Assembly: GCA_963974915.1 (NCBI GenBank)
Contig: CAXBES010000001.1
Coordinates: forward strand, 62,001-126,000
From: CAXBES01 sp963974915
GTDB taxonomy: Bacteria; Bacteroidota; Bacteroidia; Flavobacteriales; Flavobacteriaceae
DNA length: 64,000 nt
Direction of reading: 5' to 3'
Part shown: piece after piece, positions 60,135 through 64,000 of the stretch
How positions within the stretch are numbered: the stretch's first letter is position 1
How the letters are laid out: every line of letters starts with the position of its first letter
Program-made: the position numbers and the translations under genes
The notes under the pieces: model-generated
What the model was told of the DNA's origin: nothing
What the model saw: the letters and a program-made list of their open reading frames with translations, nothing else
Databases searched by the model: none

Positions 60135-63053
60135 ATGAAAAACCTTATTGCTGCAACCTTATTTTTATTTTCGTTTACCACTCTATTTTCTCAACAAATA
60201 AATCCTCTTATTCTGAAGGATGATTTTGAGAATCAGAAGAAATGGGTGGATAGTATCTACGGAAATATGTCACTTCAGGAGAAGGTAGGACAGCTCTTTA
60301 TGCCGGTGTTATATTCTAGCGCTTCCGAAGCAACTATAAAAGCAACAAAAGATCTGGTAAGAGACCAGTATATTGGTGGCGTTATATTTTCGAAAGGAGG
60401 GCCACAAAGACAAGCTAAAATAAATAACGAACTTCAGGAAATTTCTAAAGTCCCCCTAATGATGGCAATGGATGCAGAGTGGGGGTTAGCGATGCGATTA
60501 GACTCAACTTTCGCTTATCCATGGAATATGACCTTGGGAGCGATCACGAATAACGATATTGTAGAAAGAGTTGGAAAACGAATTGGAGAACACACCAAAC
60601 GCCTTGGGATGCATATTAATTTTGCTCCCGTGGTAGATATCAATACCAACCCGGCAAACCCAATAATTGGAAACAGGTCCTTTGGTGAAGATCGTGATAA
60701 TGTAACCGAAAAATCACTTGCCTTTATGAAAGGACTGCAAAGTGCCGGCGTTTTAAGTAATGCAAAACACTTTCCGGGACATGGTGACACCGATCAAGAT
60801 TCACACGAAACTCTTCCTACGATAAATTTTACCAAAGCCAGAATAGACAGTATTGAACTAGCCCCGTATCGCCGACTCATACGTGACGGACTTGGGAGCG
60901 TCATGGTGGCGCATCTTAACGTACCGGCGCTGGAAGAACGCAGTGATTATCCGTCGTCACTTTCAAAAACTATTGTTTCAGACCTGCTAAAAGGTGAATT
61001 GGGCTTCAATGGACTTATCTTTACCGACGCCTTAAATATGAAAGGGGCGTCTAATTTTAAAAAGCCGGGAGAGATAGATCTGGCGGCCTTTTTAGCCGGA
61101 AACGATGTGATGTTAATTTCCGAAGATATTCCTAAAGCACATCAACTATTCGTAAATGCCTATAGAGAATCCGTTATTTCTGAAGAACGTCTGGCGCATT
61201 CAGTAAAAAAGATATTGTATGCCAAATACAAAGTGGGTCTCCACGATTATCAACCGGTAAATACAAATTATTTAGTTGAAGATCTTAATTCGGTAATCGA
61301 TGAAGCGCTTTATGAAGAAGCCATGGAGAATGCCTTGACGGTATTAAAAAACGACAAAGCTATTTTACCAATTAAAGACCTTCAGAAGAAGAAGATCGCA
61401 TATGTAAATTTTGGGGATGACGACGGAAAGGATTTTTTAAATCAGTTACGGCAATACGCAGATGTGGACTGGATTAAGGCCGGGAGTCTGGATAGTTATA
61501 TTCAGAAATTAAAACAATACAACTATGTGATCATAGGTTTTCACAAATCGAACGGTGATCCCTGGAAAGGCTATAAATTTACAGATAAGGAACTGGTTTG
61601 GATCTATGAGATCGCTAGAATGAACACCGTGATCCTTGACGTTTTTGCCAGACCCTATGCATTACTGGATCTGAAGACCTCGGCAAACTTTGAAGGTATA
61701 GTAATGTCCTATCAGAATAGTAAAGTTTCTCAGGAACTTTCGGCTCAATTAATTTTTGGCGCAAGAGAGGCAAAGGGTAAGCTTCCGGTAAGTTTAGGGG
61801 AAGATTTTCCGGTAAACACACATTATCAAACAAAGAGTTTACGCCGATTACAATACGGTACTCCCGAAAGTGTTGGGGTTAACAGCTATAAATTAAAGAA
61901 AATTGATTCTTTAGCACGAGTTGGGCTTTGGGGAGGAATGATGCCCGGAGCACAAATAATTGTAGCGAGAAAAGGAAAAGTAATTTATAACAAGAATTTC
62001 GGCTATCATACCCAGAGTCGGAAAAACCTTGTAAAGTCCAATGACATCTACGATGTTGCTTCTTTAACAAAAATACTAGCTACGCTTCCATTAATTATGG
62101 AATTAATGGACAGAGGTGTTATAACGATGGACACGAAATTATCTGAAATGCTTCCGGAGTACAAGAATTCGAATAAAGCGAATGTCACGGTTAAAGCAAT
62201 GCTATCGCATTATGCTCGTTTTAAGGCATGGATTCCATTTTACGCTCAAACTATAGATTCGGTTACAAAATTACCGGACACAAAATATTATTCAAAAAAA
62301 GCCAATAAGAAGTATTCTATTAAAGTAGCAGACGATCTTTATATGCGCTCAGACTTTAAAGACAGTATTTACGAACAAATTCGCGAAAGTGAATTGCGAT
62401 CACGACTTAGTTATAAATACAGCGATCTGCCTTATTACATCTTAAAAAAATACCTGGAAGACTTTTATGGTACTTCTATGGAAAACTTAGTGCAGCGAAA
62501 CTTATACGAATCGCTAGGTGCAAATTATACCACTTACAATCCGCTTGAAAAATTTACAAAGGCCGACATTGTTCCAACCGAAAGGGATGAATATTTCAGA
62601 ATGCAGAAAGTTCACGGTTACGTTCACGACCAAGGAGCTGCAATGTTGGGTGGGGTGAGTGGTCATGCCGGGGTTTTTAGTAACGCTAATGATGTTGCTA
62701 AGATTATGCAGATGTATTTGTGGGATGGTTTTTACGGAGGAAAACGATATTTTGCTCCCGAAACGATGCAAGCTTTTAACACCTGTTATTATTGTGACAG
62801 CGATGTAAGACGTGGGGTTGGTTTCGACAAACCTCAATTGGGTGATTCGGGTCCTACCTGTGGATGTGTGTCGATGACCAGTTTTGGTCATAGCGGGTTT
62901 ACAGGTACATTTACCTGGGCAGATCCCGAACAGGAGATTGTGTATGTATTTTTGTCTAATCGCACCTATCCTAGTGCCGATAACAGGAAGATCATTGCAA
63001 GCAATCTTAGAAGTAATATTCAGGAGGCTATCTATGAAGCCATAGATTATTAA
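60135..63053 (+). CDS. Exported fusion of GH3 N-acetylglucosaminidase-like domain and serine beta-lactamase-like domain
   Basis: A 972-residue secreted enzyme (signal peptide ending near FTTLFSQ). Part 1 (about 35-590) is a family 3 glycosidase of NagZ type, with the His/Asp dyad loop KHFPGHGDTDQDSH (D222, H224) and nucleophile D298 in FTDALNMKG, followed by a GH3 C-terminal domain. Part 2 (about 600-972) is a class C-like serine hydrolase: S643-L-T-K646, Y762-S-D764 and H919-S-G921. It likely acts on peptidoglycan fragments, cleaving sugar and peptide or ester. The last domain could instead be a D-alanyl esterase or peptidase. Confidence 0.94.
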   Translation: MKNLIAATLFLFSFTTLFSQQINPLILKDDFENQKKWVDSIYGNMSLQEKVGQLFMPVLYSSASEATIKATKDLVRDQYIGGVIFSKGGPQRQAKINNELQEISKVPLMMAMDAEWGLAMRLDSTFAYPWNMTLGAITNNDIVERVGKRIGEHTKRLGMHINFAPVVDINTNPANPIIGNRSFGEDRDNVTEKSLAFMKGLQSAGVLSNAKHFPGHGDTDQDSHETLPTINFTKARIDSIELAPYRRLIRDGLGSVMVAHLNVPALEERSDYPSSLSKTIVSDLLKGELGFNGLIFTDALNMKGASNFKKPGEIDLAAFLAGNDVMLISEDIPKAHQLFVNAYRESVISEERLAHSVKKILYAKYKVGLHDYQPVNTNYLVEDLNSVIDEALYEEAMENALTVLKNDKAILPIKDLQKKKIAYVNFGDDDGKDFLNQLRQYADVDWIKAGSLDSYIQKLKQYNYVIIGFHKSNGDPWKGYKFTDKELVWIYEIARMNTVILDVFARPYALLDLKTSANFEGIVMSYQNSKVSQELSAQLIFGAREAKGKLPVSLGEDFPVNTHYQTKSLRRLQYGTPESVGVNSYKLKKIDSLARVGLWGGMMPGAQIIVARKGKVIYNKNFGYHTQSRKNLVKSNDIYDVASLTKILATLPLIMELMDRGVITMDTKLSEMLPEYKNSNKANVTVKAMLSHYARFKAWIPFYAQTIDSVTKLPDTKYYSKKANKKYSIKVADDLYMRSDFKDSIYEQIRESELRSRLSYKYSDLPYYILKKYLEDFYGTSMENLVQRNLYESLGANYTTYNPLEKFTKADIVPTERDEYFRMQKVHGYVHDQGAAMLGGVSGHAGVFSNANDVAKIMQMYLWDGFYGGKRYFAPETMQAFNTCYYCDSDVRRGVGFDKPQLGDSGPTCGCVSMTSFGHSGFTGTFTWADPEQEIVYVFLSNRTYPSADNRKIIASNLRSNIQEAIYEAIDY

Positions 63054-63064
63054 AATTAGAAATC

Positions 63065-64000
63065 ATGAAAATAGCGATCGTTTGTTATCCAACTTTTGGC
63101 GGAAGTGGAGTAGTAGCTACAGAACTGGGAATAGCCCTTGCCGATAGGGGACATGAAGTTCATTTTATCACTTATAAGCAACCAGTACGATTAGAACTCC
63201 TATCGCACAATGTGCATTATCATGAAGTAACGGTACCAAATTATCCTTTGTTCCATTATCAACCGTACGAGTTGGCCTTATCCAGTAAGTTGGTTAATAT
63301 GGTTAAACTATACAAGATAGATTTGCTACATGTTCATTACGCCATACCGCATGCTTATGCCGGATATATGGCAAAGCAAATGTTGGCTTCCGAAGGAATA
63401 AATATTCCCATGGTTACAACTCTTCACGGTACCGATATTACCCTTGTTGGAAGTCATCCGTTTTATAAACCTGCAGTAACCTTTAGTATTAATGAAAGTG
63501 ATATGGTTACTTCGGTTTCTAAGAGTTTAAAGGAAGATACCATGCGTTTGTTCGATATAAAGAATGAAATTACTGTTGTTCCCAATTTTATTGAGATGAC
63601 CAAACAGGATAATCCTTATACCGAGTGTCAACGTGATCTTATGGCCGAAAAAAATGAACATATCATTACGCATATCAGTAATTTACGTCCTGTTAAGCGT
63701 ATTCATGACGTTATCGAGATCTTTGATCGTATTCAAAAAGTAACACCTGCCAAATTAATTATTGTTGGTGATGGTCCGGAGAAAGAACCATCGGAAGAAT
63801 TATGTGTTTCGAAAGGAATACAGGATAAAGTGATTTTTGTAGGGAATAGTAGTGAGATCGATAAAATTCTTTGTTTTACTGATCTATTTTTGCTTCCTTC
63901 GGAAAAAGAAAGCTTCGGATTAGCGGCTCTAGAGGCTATGGCTTGTGGAGTGCCTGTTATTTCGAGTAATACAGGAGGCTTATCTGAAGTGAACGAACAA
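63065..64000 (+). CDS. bshA: N-acetyl-alpha-D-glucosaminyl L-malate synthase BshA, 5' part (cut by window edge)
   Basis: First enzyme of bacillithiol synthesis, a GT4 glycosyltransferase joining UDP-GlcNAc and L-malate. 312 codons are visible. Seen: MKIAIVCYPTFGGSGVVATELG, HVHYAIPHAYAGYMAK, TLHGTDITLVGSHP, ISNLRPVKRI, LPSEKESFGLAALEAMACGVPVI and the sugar-nucleotide motif EALEAMACG-type tail SSNTGGLSEV. The start is the ATG at 63065, 11 bases after the GH3 gene stop. The 3' end lies beyond the window. Confidence 0.96.
   Translation, partial: MKIAIVCYPTFGGSGVVATELGIALADRGHEVHFITYKQPVRLELLSHNVHYHEVTVPNYPLFHYQPYELALSSKLVNMVKLYKIDLLHVHYAIPHAYAGYMAKQMLASEGINIPMVTTLHGTDITLVGSHPFYKPAVTFSINESDMVTSVSKSLKEDTMRLFDIKNEITVVPNFIEMTKQDNPYTECQRDLMAEKNEHIITHISNLRPVKRIHDVIEIFDRIQKVTPAKLIIVGDGPEKEPSEELCVSKGIQDKVIFVGNSSEIDKILCFTDLFLLPSEKESFGLAALEAMACGVPVISSNTGGLSEVNEQ

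Overview
The window is chromosomal DNA of a member of Bacteroidota, most likely a marine Flavobacteriaceae. The base composition is AT-rich. Promoters fit the Bacteroidota pattern TTG-N17-23-TAnnTTTG, and Shine-Dalgarno sites are mostly absent. Family markers include DUF3822, a PgpH-type 7TM-HD protein, an HTCS hybrid sensor, a TlpA-type lipoprotein, BshA (bacillithiol) and a GH3/serine-hydrolase fusion. I see no phage, insertion sequence, CRISPR array or rRNA. Both ends are cut inside genes: dnaX on the left and bshA on the right.

Layout. 1-4 kb: dnaX (partial), the RNase P RNA gene, a small unknown protein, and a DUF3822-rsmD operon. 4-9.7 kb: a RecD-like helicase, a DUF4126 membrane protein, a fused KdsB-KdnB enzyme for LPS core sugar synthesis, a PlsC-like acyltransferase and a lipoprotein. 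9.8-13.8 kb (minus): gcvT-glsA-SDR-pterin dehydratase, then yebC. 14-20.5 kb: nnrD/E, a TlpA-type lipoprotein, hutH, and a membrane class III nucleotide cyclase lying in what looks like an inserted cassette. 20.6-31.5 kb: clpC, gyrA, a TPR protein, an NlpC/P60 hydrolase, a thiolase and a PgpH-like c-di-AMP phosphodiesterase. 31.6-40.4 kb: a 50-residue YqaE/Pmp3 protein with a lipoprotein, a giant HTCS regulator, a DUF892 ferritin-like protein, YetF-like and SemiSWEET membrane proteins, a frameshifted GntA-like N-hydroxylase with a DUF1989 partner, and three tRNA genes. 40.6-47 kb: RNA modification (THUMP-like methyltransferase, TrmH, RsmE, TsaD), a permease, DUF4159 and DUF1223. 47-57 kb: outer-envelope assembly (TamB, LptD, septal amidase, MCE protein) with RidA. 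57-64 kb: an Fe-S protein/HAD/Fe-S protein/unknown operon, the GH3 fusion and bshA.

Most genes are core housekeeping. Envelope biogenesis recurs: Kdo or 8-amino-Kdo activation, LptD, TamB, MCE, amidase and NlpC/P60. Second-messenger turnover is represented by the cyclase and the 7TM-HD phosphodiesterase.

The observations most worth following are: the KdsB-KdnB fusion; the cyclase gene bounded by inverted GTTAGCTACA repeats and followed by a GC-rich attC-like imperfect palindrome; a one-base frameshift in the GntA-like gene beside DUF1989; two related unknown proteins about 18.7 kb apart; and tamB lacking any ordinary start codon ahead of its basic N-terminus.
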